Of a stretch of DNA of 64,000 nucleotides, positions 17,062 to 25,314 are shown piece after piece (position 1 is the first letter of the stretch; the number at the start of each line of letters is the position of its first letter). Source of the DNA: Acidobacteriota bacterium (GTDB lineage Bacteria > Acidobacteriota > Terriglobia > Terriglobales > Acidobacteriaceae). Location: the NCBI GenBank assembly GCA_018268755.1, contig JAFDVW010000011.1, positions 24,343-88,342 on the forward strand, written 5' to 3'. The notes under the pieces are model-generated. The model was not told where the DNA came from. It worked only from the letters and a program-made list of their open reading frames with translations, and did no database searches. Position numbers and translations under genes: made by a program.

Positions 17062-17448
17062 CTAGCTTTCGAAGAAAGTCTGGCCGTGAGAGACGATTTC
17101 CACCGCCTTGACCAGATCGCGGGCGGCGTGCCGCTTCAGCACCAGGCCATGGGCCCCGGTCCGGCGCACGGCCTGTTCCGTAGCCGAACTGTCATGCATG
17201 GTGAACATGACCACCCGGCTGCGCGGCGCCAGAAGGAGGATCTTGCGCGCCGCTTCCAGCCCGTTCATTCCCGGCATCGTGATGTCGAGGATGACGATGT
17301 CAGGTTGCAGTTTTTCGCACTTCACCACCGCGTCGGATCCGCTATTGGCCTCGCCGCAAATTTCCCAGTCTTGCCGGTTGCGCAGAATGGCTTTCACGCC
17401 CTCACGAACTACTTCGTGGTCATCCACCACCAGAATTTGAATCGCCAT
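17062..17448 (-). CDS. Stand-alone response-regulator receiver domain
   Basis: The protein has 128 residues from the ATG at 17448; a GGGAGGAG site lies about 12 bp upstream. It is a single receiver domain with the acidic pair Asp9-Asp10, phospho-acceptor Asp55 in DIVILDITMPGMNG, a switch Thr in VVMFTMHD and a Lys in GLVLKRHA. The sequence resembles the NarL/LuxR class, but there is no DNA-binding domain and the frame ends at GQTFFES. It probably acts by protein-protein contact or as a phosphate sink. No histidine kinase is encoded nearby, so the partner is unknown. Confidence 0.88.
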   Translation of the reverse strand: MAIQILVVDDHEVVREGVKAILRNRQDWEICGEANSGSDAVVKCEKLQPDIVILDITMPGMNGLEAARKILLLAPRSRVVMFTMHDSSATEQAVRRTGAHGLVLKRHAARDLVKAVEIVSHGQTFFES

Positions 17449-17805
17449 GGGTGCCGATCGCTCCTCCCGGACCAATGGCTCGGTCTCCGGGCGCAGAAAG
17501 TGAAAAGAGTGTGAGCCGCCCCGGCCGATGAATGCCGGGCGCGGCCTTTACCCGACGAGGCAGGGGGATTGCGATGCGGGTAACAGGTTCCTTCTCCCTG
17601 CATAATCCGGCCCCCAGAAACAGAAGGCCGCCATGTTGCCAGGCCTTTTGCTTAGGACACGGGGTTATGCAGAAAGAAAACAAAGGATAGCCGGTGTTGC
17701 CGGATTTGGCTATCCCGGGATTCTTGTATTCCAGCTCAGGGGTTTCCCGTAGGGCGGGACGTCCACGGGCTGGACGGGAACCAGGCCCGTGGACGGTCGC
17801 GAGAG
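17449..17805. other. Intergenic region upstream of the receiver gene
   Basis: These 357 bp contain no convincing gene. The right end holds the inverted repeat at 17761-17794, just past the DegT aminotransferase stop. I saw no operator matching the CRP/FNR-like set. Confidence 0.5.
17761..17794 (-). terminator. Perfect inverted repeat after the Tat-exported aminotransferase gene
   Basis: GTCCACGGGC (17761-17770) pairs exactly with GCCCGTGGAC (17785-17794) around a 14-base loop, 12 bp past the stop at 17806. The 10-bp GC-rich stem suits a terminator, but no T-run follows. Confidence 0.5.
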
Positions 17806-19158
17806 TTAGCTGCGGGCCAGCGTGGCGGCCTGGGCCTGGATTTTGCGAATGGCTTCCGCGATTTGCTCCATGTCGCTGCGCGTGGCCAGGAGCTCGGTCT
17901 GTTCCAGCCAGACCGCTTCTTCGTTGCACAGCTTGTCGTTCTCCGGGCACTGGTTGTTGCGCTCGGTGAGATCGGCCAGCTCTTTCTCCGAGTAAATCCG
18001 CTTGAAGGCCCGCGAATTCAAGGTGTTCTTCATGAAGGGCTCTTGGTTCAGCGGCGTGTATCCGGCGGAGGAAGGAACGCCTTCCGCATTGAGGGCTTTC
18101 AGGAATTTCTCGCGCGAGAGCCCGGCAAACTGCGCCGCATCGTAGCGCAGCATATAAAGATGATAAGCGTTGCGCGTAGTGCCTTCATACATCTCCGCCG
18201 GCAGGATGCCGGGGATCTCCTTCAATAGAGAGGTGAGGTAGTCGGCGTTCTGCGTGCGCGTGGCGGTCTGCGCCTCCAGTCGCGTCACCTGCGCCCCCAG
18301 CAGGGCGCCCTGAAACTCCGTCATGCGGTGGTTGGAGCCGTTGATGTCGTCGTGGGTGAAGGCAGTGGACATAAGGTGCCCATTGTTGTGGAAGCTCTCG
18401 CAGAGCTGGATGAGTTCGGTGCTGTTGCTCAGGATGGCCCCGCCCTCGCCGCAGTTCAGGTTCTTGGAGGCCTGGAAGCTGAAGCAGCCCAGATCGCCCA
18501 GGGTGCCCACTTTCTTTCCCCGCCACTCCGCCAGGTGCGCCTGACAAGCGTCTTCCAATACGCGCAGGTTGTGCTTTTTGGCGATGGCCAGAATTTTGTC
18601 CAGGTTGACGGGATTTCCCCCCAGGTGCACGGGCAGAATGCAGCGCGTGCGCGGGGTGATGGCAGCTTCAATCTTATCCGCGTCAATCTGGAAGGTTTTG
18701 CGGTCCGTGTCCACATAGACCGGCAGGGCATGCTGCAGAAACACCGCATTGATGGTGGCCACGAAGGTGTAGGGCGGCACGATGACTTCGTCGCCCGGGC
18801 CGACGTCCAGGGCATTGAGCGAGGTAAACAGGGCCGTCGTGCCACTCGAAGAGGCCAGACAGTGCTTGGCCCCGGTCATAGCGGCGTACTTCTCTTCAAA
18901 ATGCTTTACATAGAGCGGCCCCCGGGAGGTAAGCCGGCACCATTCCCCCTCTTGCAGCACATTGATCCAGGCCTGGCGGTCGTTGTTTTCGACAATCGGC
19001 CAGCTTGGAAATGGCTTCTTGCGCACCGGAGTACCTCCCAGGACCGCCAGCTTTTGCGACGTGGGGGAAGCAAAAGCCGCTGAGGAGGGAAGTAGGGCGA
19101 GGCCCGCCGCCCCCGCCAATGTGGAACCGAGAAATTCACGCCGTGTGGAATCTGCCAT
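17806..19158 (-). CDS. Tat-exported DegT/DnrJ/EryC1/StrS-family aminotransferase
   Basis: The protein has 450 residues. It opens with [15 protein letters not shown], a twin-arginine motif followed by a hydrophobic stretch and an AFA-type cleavage site (about 30). The rest is a complete fold-type I sugar aminotransferase: [40 protein letters not shown] and PLP lysine Lys232 in [13 protein letters not shown]. The opening resembles L-glutamine:scyllo-inosose aminotransferases. Such enzymes are normally cytoplasmic, so Tat export suggests a folded, PLP-loaded enzyme in the periplasm. It is divergent from a Tat-exported sugar isomerase gene, with both promoters visible between them. Substrate unknown; keto-inositol or keto-sugar chemistry is an inference. 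Confidence 0.9.
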   Translation of the reverse strand: MADSTRREFLGSTLAGAAGLALLPSSAAFASPTSQKLAVLGGTPVRKKPFPSWPIVENNDRQAWINVLQEGEWCRLTSRGPLYVKHFEEKYAAMTGAKHCLASSSGTTALFTSLNALDVGPGDEVIVPPYTFVATINAVFLQHALPVYVDTDRKTFQIDADKIEAAITPRTRCILPVHLGGNPVNLDKILAIAKKHNLRVLEDACQAHLAEWRGKKVGTLGDLGCFSFQASKNLNCGEGGAILSNSTELIQLCESFHNNGHLMSTAFTHDDINGSNHRMTEFQGALLGAQVTRLEAQTATRTQNADYLTSLLKEIPGILPAEMYEGTTRNAYHLYMLRYDAAQFAGLSREKFLKALNAEGVPSSAGYTPLNQEPFMKNTLNSRAFKRIYSEKELADLTERNNQCPENDKLCNEEAVWLEQTELLATRSDMEQIAEAIRKIQAQAATLARS

Positions 19159-19190
19159 GGGGTCCTTCTCCCGTCAGGGGTAACGCAGCT

Positions 19191-19219
19191 TGAATATCAA
19201 AGAAGAAAAGCCCTGTCAA
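19191..19219 (-). promoter_or_regulatory. Sigma-70-type promoter of the Tat-exported aminotransferase gene
   Basis: On the minus strand TTGACA (19214-19219) and TATTCA (19191-19196) are separated by exactly 17 bp. The -10 lies about 33 bp before the start codon. The -10 overlaps the left arm of the inverted repeat. Confidence 0.6.
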
Positions 19220-19243
19220 CGACAAACATCTTTTTTTGATATT
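19193..19243. repeat. Inverted repeat in the divergent promoter region
   Basis: AATATCAAA (19193-19201) and TTTGATATT (19235-19243) are exact inverted copies 33 bp apart. Each arm overlaps a promoter element of one divergent gene (-10 of the left gene, -35 of the right). This is a plausible shared operator pair or looping site. Confidence 0.5.
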
Positions 19244-19265
19244 TAATTTGCGAATATGCCATAAT
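19236..19265 (+). promoter_or_regulatory. Sigma-70-type promoter of the sugar isomerase operon
   Basis: TTGATA (19236-19241) and CATAAT (19260-19265) with an 18-bp spacer lie 65 bp before the start codon at 19331. The -35 overlaps the right arm of the inverted repeat. Confidence 0.5.
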
Positions 19266-19330
19266 TACGCCTGAATTTATGGATAGTTAATGACAATAGT
19301 GGTTTTAACTTTGACCGGAGGATCCTGCCC

Positions 19331-20236
19331 ATGCCCGACCGTCGCGACTTCCTGAAGAGCTCTTTGCTGGCCGCGGCCGCGGCTTCGTTCAGCCGCTCGG
19401 CCGCTGCCGCTCTGCCGCCCGCCTCAACCATTCGCCTGGGTTTGATTGTGCCGGGAGGAAATGATCCCCTGAGCGCCTTGCAGAAGGTGCGCAGCTTTGA
19501 CCTGCCGACCGCGCAGCTGGGGCTGGAAGATTTCTCTCCCGCCATGGTGGAGAAGACCAGGCAGGCCATCCAGCAGACTGGGATCGAAGTGACGGCCATC
19601 AATTGCTCGGGGCCGGGAAACCTGATCTACGACTTCTATCAGGGGCCGGAGACCATCGGAGTGGTGCCGGTGAAATTTCGTGCCGCCCGCGTCCAGCAGC
19701 TCAAAGCCGCTTCCGATTTTGCCCGCAAAGTCGGGGTGCACGCCGTGCACACGCATTGTGGATTCATTCCCGAAAACCCCAACGACCCCAATTACGAGGG
19801 TACGGTCAAGGCACTGAAGGAAGTGATCAGTCATGTGCGTGAGAATGGACAGAACTTCCTGTTTGAAACCGGACAGGAAACGCCGGTGACTCTGCTGCGC
19901 GCGATTCGCGACGTGGGGCTGGACAATCAGCGCGTCAATCTGGATACTGCCAACCTCATTCTTTACGGCAAGGGCAATCCCGTGGATGCGCTCGACGTGA
20001 TTGGCAAATACGTCGGCGGCCTGCATGCCAAAGATGGGCTGTTTCCCACCGACCCGGCCAAGCTGGGCGAGGAGGTGGCCATCGGGCAAGGCAAGGCCAA
20101 TTTCCCGGAGATCGTGCGCAAGCTCAAAGCCCTGAACTATAGCGGGCCCATCACCATTGAACGGGAAATCGAAGGACCACAGCAAGGCGAGGACATTCGC
20201 CAATCGAAAATATATCTAGAGGGGCTGATCGGCTGA
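19331..20236 (+). CDS. Tat-exported sugar phosphate isomerase/epimerase-like TIM barrel
   Basis: The protein has 301 residues with a GGAGG site 8 bp before the ATG. It opens with PDRRDFLKSSLLAAAAASF, a twin-arginine signal. The body is an AP-endonuclease-2-like TIM barrel (IolE, IolI and xylose isomerase-like superfamily). Likely metal ligands are in VHTHCGF, FETGQE, NLDTAN, GLHAKDG and TIEREI. Family members isomerise, epimerise or dehydrate sugars and inosoles. It is the first gene of a rightward unit with a Gfo/Idh/MocA enzyme and a RhaT-like carrier. Export by Tat places it in the periplasm, like its divergent neighbour. The substrate is not known. Confidence 0.88.
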   Translation: MPDRRDFLKSSLLAAAAASFSRSAAAALPPASTIRLGLIVPGGNDPLSALQKVRSFDLPTAQLGLEDFSPAMVEKTRQAIQQTGIEVTAINCSGPGNLIYDFYQGPETIGVVPVKFRAARVQQLKAASDFARKVGVHAVHTHCGFIPENPNDPNYEGTVKALKEVISHVRENGQNFLFETGQETPVTLLRAIRDVGLDNQRVNLDTANLILYGKGNPVDALDVIGKYVGGLHAKDGLFPTDPAKLGEEVAIGQGKANFPEIVRKLKALNYSGPITIEREIEGPQQGEDIRQSKIYLEGLIG

Positions 20237-20280
20237 GGCTTACGGGGGTGCCACTTTCAGCACCGGGAAATTCCTTACCA

Positions 20281-21309
20281 ATGAAGCAGCGCAAGATCAG
20301 GCTTGGCATTGCGGGGATGGGTTATGTGGGACGCGTTCATCTGGAAGCGGCCCGGAAAATTCCTGCGATCGAAGTAGTCGCCGTCGCCTCCCGCAATGTG
20401 GAGCGCACCCGGCAAGTGTTTCCCGAAGGTGCAGTATTGCCTTCGTGGGAGGACTTGCTGGCTTACGCTTCGCTCGATGCGGTCATCATCGCGCTGCCCA
20501 CCTTTCTCCACGAAGCGGCGGTGGTGGAAGCCGCCCGCGGCGGGCTGCACGCGTTGTGCGAGAAGCCCATGGCCCTGACGGCCGACTCCGCGCAGCGCAT
20601 GCTGCAGGCGGCGCGCTCGGCGGGCGTGGTGTTCATGGTGGCGCAGTTGTTGCGCTTCTGGCCGCAATATGCCGCAGTACAGAAAATGGTGACGAAGGGG
20701 GAACTGGGCCGCCTGCATTCCATCGCCGCTCACCGTTTGGCCAAGCCGCCGGAGTGGAGTGCATGGTTCCAGGACCACAATCAGAGTGGCGGCTGCCTGC
20801 TCGATTTGCAGGTGCACGATCTGGATTTTCTGTTCTGGGTGCTCGGCATGCCGCGCAGCTTGCAGACTTTCGCAGTGGGCCGTGGCGGCTCCATGGAGCA
20901 CATCCACACCGTGCTGAGTTTTGCCGAAGACCAGATCGCCACCATCGAGGCCAGCTATCTTATGCCCGCCTCCTGGCCGTTTTCCTGCGGCATCCGGCTG
21001 GTGGGTGCGGAGGCCGCCTTCGAATATCGCTTTGTCTCGCAGGAGGACATTGCCGGCCGCGCCGAATCGGCACAAAGTGCCATGTGGTTTCCCAACGCGG
21101 GACCACCGCAGGCACTGAACGTCCCCCCCCAGGACATGTTCGTTGCCCAGTTGCAGCATTTCGTCGATTGCGTGCAGGACCCGGCGCAGCCGCTGATCGC
21201 TCCTCCCCAACAGTCCTACGAAGTCATGAAACTGCTGGATGCCAGCCGCTGGTCGGCGCGCAGCGGACAGCCGGTTTTACTGGAAACCTCCCCTCTTTAT
21301 GGAAAATAG
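20281..21309 (+). CDS. Gfo/Idh/MocA-family NAD(P)-dependent oxidoreductase
   Basis: The protein has 342 residues from the ATG at 20281. It carries the dinucleotide motif GIAGMGYVGRVH near the N-terminus and the EKPMAL motif (about residue 93) with the catalytic-type lysine. The C-terminal alpha/beta domain has GGCLLDLQVHDLDFLFWVLG. The family oxidises or reduces sugars and cyclitols such as myo-inositol. No signal peptide is seen, so it is cytoplasmic, unlike the Tat-exported isomerase before it. It follows that gene by 44 bp and overlaps the next by 11 bp, consistent with one operon. With the aminotransferase and isomerase it suggests keto-cyclitol or keto-sugar metabolism. Confidence 0.88.
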   Translation: MKQRKIRLGIAGMGYVGRVHLEAARKIPAIEVVAVASRNVERTRQVFPEGAVLPSWEDLLAYASLDAVIIALPTFLHEAAVVEAARGGLHALCEKPMALTADSAQRMLQAARSAGVVFMVAQLLRFWPQYAAVQKMVTKGELGRLHSIAAHRLAKPPEWSAWFQDHNQSGGCLLDLQVHDLDFLFWVLGMPRSLQTFAVGRGGSMEHIHTVLSFAEDQIATIEASYLMPASWPFSCGIRLVGAEAAFEYRFVSQEDIAGRAESAQSAMWFPNAGPPQALNVPPQDMFVAQLQHFVDCVQDPAQPLIAPPQQSYEVMKLLDASRWSARSGQPVLLETSPLYGK

Positions 21310-22306
21310 CTCTCTCTTCGGCCTGAGTTTGATCCTGATCGGCGGGGTCAGCGAAGCCTTGTTCATGCTGCCGGCCAAATGGTGCAAGAACTGGAAGTTC
21401 GAACATGTCTGGCTGATGTTTTCCTTCTTCTGCTATTTCTTTCTGCCCTGGCTCATCGTGCGGGTCTGCGTATCCGATGTCGCCGCCGTGTTCGCCGCCA
21501 CACCCAGAGCAACCCTGGTCTGGATGAGCATCTATGCGACAGGATGGGCGCTGGCCGCGTTGAGCTTCGGCATTGGCATTGACCTGATCGGCCTTTCGCT
21601 GGGCTTTGCCATCATCTTCGGCCTGGCCGCCTTCGTGGGGGCGCTGGTCCCGTTGTTGGGCAGCAGCGGCGTTTCCCCGATAAAGTTCGCGGCCATTCTG
21701 ATTTGTCTGTTTCTGATGTTGGCAGGAGTGGCGCTGTGCTCCTTTGCGGGGCGTTGGCGGGAAAAGCGGGAAGACGGCCAACGCGGCTCGTATCTTAAGG
21801 GAGTTGTCTTCTGCGTGATTTCCGGTCTGCTGGGCGCCACGGGAAACATGGGATTCGTGGCCGGTTCAGGGCTGGTGAACACCGCCCTGGGGCGGGGACT
21901 CTCCTCCTTCGCCGCCAACAGCCTGGTGCTGGCATTTCTCTGCCTGTTCATGTTCCTGTTCAATGGTGGATATGCCATCTTTCTGCTGGTAAAGAATTCG
22001 TCTTTTTCACTTTTTCGTCCTCGCCAACACGCCGCCTACTTTGCCTACACTTTGGGCATGGGCGCTTTGTGGATGGTGGCATTCCTTCTCTATGGGGTGG
22101 GAGCCCGCGCCCTGGGAGCGCTCGGCCTTTCCCTGGGATGGGGCGTTTTTATGTGCACCGTGGTTGCCTCCGCGAATGGGGTGGGAATCCTGACCGGCGA
22201 ATGGCAAGGGGCTCCCCCTGCGGCGAAGCGCTGGCTGGGGGCCGGGCTAGCCGCTCTGGTGCTGGCCATGGCGGGCTTGGCGGCGGCCAACATGAGCTTG
22301 GCCTGA
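21299..22306 (+). CDS. RhaT-family sugar:proton symporter
   Basis: The protein has 335 residues from the ATG at 21299, which overlaps the end of the oxidoreductase gene. About ten hydrophobic helices occupy nearly the whole length, with the opening LILIGGVSEALFMLPAKWCKNWKFEHVWL typical of the L-rhamnose permease RhaT group within the drug/metabolite transporter superfamily. It would import a deoxy-sugar or related monosaccharide across the inner membrane. It is co-transcribed with the isomerase and the Gfo/Idh/MocA enzyme, whose substrate it probably brings in. An L-rhamnose mutarotase gene lies 16 kb away, but the rhamnose pathway itself is not encoded here. Confidence 0.82.
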   Translation: MENSSLFGLSLILIGGVSEALFMLPAKWCKNWKFEHVWLMFSFFCYFFLPWLIVRVCVSDVAAVFAATPRATLVWMSIYATGWALAALSFGIGIDLIGLSLGFAIIFGLAAFVGALVPLLGSSGVSPIKFAAILICLFLMLAGVALCSFAGRWREKREDGQRGSYLKGVVFCVISGLLGATGNMGFVAGSGLVNTALGRGLSSFAANSLVLAFLCLFMFLFNGGYAIFLLVKNSSFSLFRPRQHAAYFAYTLGMGALWMVAFLLYGVGARALGALGLSLGWGVFMCTVVASANGVGILTGEWQGAPPAAKRWLGAGLAALVLAMAGLAAANMSLA

Positions 22307-22355
22307 AATCTTTGTCCGAGTTTAAATCGTTTTAGTTAATAACTATGGAGGCGCC

Positions 22356-23693
22356 ATGAAGACCATGTTCCGAAGGGTTCTGCTGCTCTGCTTGGCGGCG
22401 GCCGGCACGCTATGGGCCGCGCCGCTCAAGGCGGGGGTGGCGCGTATCGAAATTACTCCCCCCGTAGGCACCGAAATGTGGGGTTTCTCCGCCCGCCAAT
22501 ATCCTTCGCAGGGCACCATCGATCCGCTGTATGCGCGCGTCCTGGTCCTGGAGAGCGGCGGCAAGCGCGTGGCCCTGGTGACTTTGGATCTGGGCCGCAG
22601 TTTTGGCAGTGACTCCCTGGAGCGCCTGCGCCACAAGGCCGCACACGACGACCAGATTTCTTTGCTGGTAACGGCGGCCTCGCATACGCATGCCGGGCCC
22701 ATGATCTCCGATCATTATCCCGGCAATAAAACCCCGGAATGGGAACTGCAGGCGCTGGATAGAATCGCGCAAGCGGTGCACCAGGCCGTGACCCAGCTCG
22801 TCGAGGTGCGTATTGGCGCCGGCTACGGCATCACTTATATAGGCTACAACCGGTTGGAATCGCGGTTGCCGGACGGCTATCAGGCTGCCAACCATACCGA
22901 CCAGTTCATTTCATCTCCAGTGGATCCGACGGTGGCAGTCTTGCGGGTGGATACGATGGATGGCCAACCGCTGGCCATCCTGGTCAATTACGCCTGCCAT
23001 CCGGTGGTATTTGGCGCCGACACGGTAAAGTATTCGGCGGACTTTCCGGCGGCGATGGCGCGGACGGTGGAGTCCGCGTTCGGCGGAAAGCCGCTGGCCT
23101 TCTTTTTGCAGGGCGGTCCGGGAGACATTGATCCTTACTACGCCAACACGCGGGTTGCAGAAGACCCCGACAAATGGCGGAACTGGACCGGAGAGAAATT
23201 AGGCACCGAAGCGGTGCGCGTGGCAAAAAACATCCAGACCGCCCCCGAGCCGGAGGGAAGTCTCGATTACGCCGACGAGAAGCTCAACTTCCAGCTGCGC
23301 TGGGACCCGGCCACCTTTTATGACGCTTACATCCGCACCTGGGGGCCGGAACACGCCACGCAATATTTTCCCGGAAACGATACCGTCATTCCTACGCCGG
23401 TCAGCACGATTCTGATCAACAAGAGGATCGCGCTCACTACGCTGCCGGGAGAACCCTTCGTGGAGCTGCAGGAAGATTGGCGCAGCCGGTGCCCCGTGCC
23501 CGACAGCTTTTTTGTCGGCTACGCCAATGGATACTACGGATACATTCCCACCATCAAGGCGGCGGTGCGCGGTGGTTATGGGGGATCGAGCGGCGGCACC
23601 TGGCTGGAAGTGGGCGCCGGCGAACGCATCCTGAATAATGCGGTGATCCAGGTGCATCGCATGCTGGGGCATCTCTCCAACACGCCGCAATAA
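22356..23693 (+). CDS. Neutral/alkaline ceramidase-like secreted hydrolase
   Basis: The protein has 445 residues behind a strong GGAGG site. A signal peptide (about 1-26) precedes a domain similar to the N-terminal part of neutral/alkaline ceramidases: GVARIEITPPVGTEMWGFS, VTLDLGRS, the zinc-type motif ASHTHAGP, NYACHPVVFG and FLQGGPGDIDPYY. It is shorter than full ceramidases (about 650 residues) because the C-terminal domain is missing. The substrate may be an amide other than ceramide, which fits the amino-sugar theme nearby. It follows the RhaT-like gene by 49 bp and may be the last gene of that unit. It abuts the convergent TPR gene with no gap. Confidence 0.82.
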   Translation: MKTMFRRVLLLCLAAAGTLWAAPLKAGVARIEITPPVGTEMWGFSARQYPSQGTIDPLYARVLVLESGGKRVALVTLDLGRSFGSDSLERLRHKAAHDDQISLLVTAASHTHAGPMISDHYPGNKTPEWELQALDRIAQAVHQAVTQLVEVRIGAGYGITYIGYNRLESRLPDGYQAANHTDQFISSPVDPTVAVLRVDTMDGQPLAILVNYACHPVVFGADTVKYSADFPAAMARTVESAFGGKPLAFFLQGGPGDIDPYYANTRVAEDPDKWRNWTGEKLGTEAVRVAKNIQTAPEPEGSLDYADEKLNFQLRWDPATFYDAYIRTWGPEHATQYFPGNDTVIPTPVSTILINKRIALTTLPGEPFVELQEDWRSRCPVPDSFFVGYANGYYGYIPTIKAAVRGGYGGSSGGTWLEVGAGERILNNAVIQVHRMLGHLSNTPQ

Positions 23694-25277
23694 TCAGTTT
23701 TGCGGGATTTCCAGCCCCAGCGCTTTGGCTTTTTGGAATTCGTGCTCGGCCAGGGCCGCCTGGCCGGTGCGCTGCAAGGCCAGACCCAGGTTGTAGTGCG
23801 CGGCGGCATAGTCCGGTTTCAAGGCCAGGCAGCGGCGGAAGGCTTCCGCGGCCTGCGCCGCAGAGCCTGCTTCCAGTAAGACCAGTCCTAGATTGTTGTG
23901 GGCTTCGGGAGCGTCGGGCGCGGTCTTCAGTGCGGCCCGCAAGCTTTGCAGTGCTCCGGGCAGATCGTGGCTGCGCTGCAGCGCCAGACCCAGCGCCAGG
24001 CGGGCTTTCAGCGACTCCGGTTGCAGCGTAATGGCCTGGCGAAACTCGACAATAGCCCGAGCATCATCCTGCCGCATGGCGGCAAGCAAGCCCCGGTTGT
24101 AGTGCGCATCGGAAAAGTCAGGGTCGAGCGCCATGGCCTGCTCAAATTCGGAAGCCGCCTGCTCCGCATTTCCGGTTTGCGCCAGCACGCGTCCCAGAGC
24201 GTTGTGGGCTTCCGCATTGCTGGGGCGCAGAGTTACTGAATTGCGCAGCGCTTCCTCGGCGGCCGGCCAGTCCGCCTTTTGTTCGGAAGCCACGCCAATC
24301 AGGTAATAGGCAAGCGGGTCCTGCGGCCAATGGGTGAGGGCTGCGCGCGCATCCGTGATCGCCGGCTCCAGGGCATGTTGGCGAAGGTGTTCGGCGGCGG
24401 AGGCGGTGAGCAGCTTGGCTTGCGCCATAGCGTTCTGCAAGGTCTTCTGTTTTTGCAATTCCTGCATCTCGGCCCGCGATTTGTCCGCTAGACCAATTTC
24501 CCGTAGCAGCAGAGCGTGGTTGTAGCGGGCCTCTTCATAGTCCGGCTTCAGCTCCACCGCCTTTTGGAACTCCTCGGCCGCTTCCTGTTTTTCTCCTCGT
24601 TGCCGCAGCAGCAGTCCGAGCCGGTAATGGGATTCCGCCGAATCCGGCGCCAGACGCGCCGCTTCGCGCAGTTGTACCAGGGCCGCTTCCAGTTTTTCTT
24701 CCCGCCGCAGGGCGATGCCCAGGCGCAGATGAAATTCTCCGAAATCAGGGCGCAAGGCAACGGCCTTCTCGAAGTGGGGGATGGCCCCCGCTATGTTGCC
24801 TTGCTGCGCCTGAAACATGGCCAGGCTGTACTGGGCCTCAGCGGAGCTCGGATCTTGGGTGACCGCCTTTTCCAACTCCGGACCCGCACCCTCGGTGTCG
24901 TTGGCCTGTAACAAGGCGCGTGCCAGGGCCAGATGCATCACGGAAGAGGAAGGGTTCAGCCGCACAGCGGAGCGGAAGGCCGTGATGGCGTCTTTCGATT
25001 CTCCCAGCTGCTGCAAAGAGACACCCAGGTTGTAGTAAGCCGTCACCGCGCGGGGATCGAGCGCGATGGCCGCGCGGAATTCGTTCACCGCTGCGGCATG
25101 GTTTCCCGCCCGGGCCAGTTCGATGCCTGCGTGGTTGTGGTTGCGGGCCGCAGCGGAATTATCTGGGGAAGTGCGGGAGCCGCTCTGCGCCGCCAGCAAG
25201 GGGGCCAGGAGAAGCAGGACAGCTACGACACCACCCGGAAGAGGACGAAACGCAAGCGGCCATCTTCTTGGTGCCAT
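23694..25277 (-). CDS. Secreted TPR-repeat protein
   Basis: The protein has 527 residues: a signal peptide (about 1-30) and then roughly thirteen tetratricopeptide repeats. The consensus A-x3-Y-x2-G-x8-A-x3-F-x2-A-L-x-P recurs, for example in AVTAYYNLGVSLQQLGES and YAAAHYNLGLALQRTGQA. A less regular helical segment (about 255-300) interrupts the array. TPR arrays are binding platforms with no catalytic activity of their own. The gene follows the TonB-dependent receptor by 37 bp on the same strand, so the protein probably serves the envelope machinery for the same substrate. Its exact partner is unknown. Confidence 0.88.
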   Translation of the reverse strand: MAPRRWPLAFRPLPGGVVAVLLLLAPLLAAQSGSRTSPDNSAAARNHNHAGIELARAGNHAAAVNEFRAAIALDPRAVTAYYNLGVSLQQLGESKDAITAFRSAVRLNPSSSVMHLALARALLQANDTEGAGPELEKAVTQDPSSAEAQYSLAMFQAQQGNIAGAIPHFEKAVALRPDFGEFHLRLGIALRREEKLEAALVQLREAARLAPDSAESHYRLGLLLRQRGEKQEAAEEFQKAVELKPDYEEARYNHALLLREIGLADKSRAEMQELQKQKTLQNAMAQAKLLTASAAEHLRQHALEPAITDARAALTHWPQDPLAYYLIGVASEQKADWPAAEEALRNSVTLRPSNAEAHNALGRVLAQTGNAEQAASEFEQAMALDPDFSDAHYNRGLLAAMRQDDARAIVEFRQAITLQPESLKARLALGLALQRSHDLPGALQSLRAALKTAPDAPEAHNNLGLVLLEAGSAAQAAEAFRRCLALKPDYAAAHYNLGLALQRTGQAALAEHEFQKAKALGLEIPQN

Positions 25278-25314
25278 AACTGTCCTGCGGACCCATCGGG
25301 GAAAGGCTCCCCAA

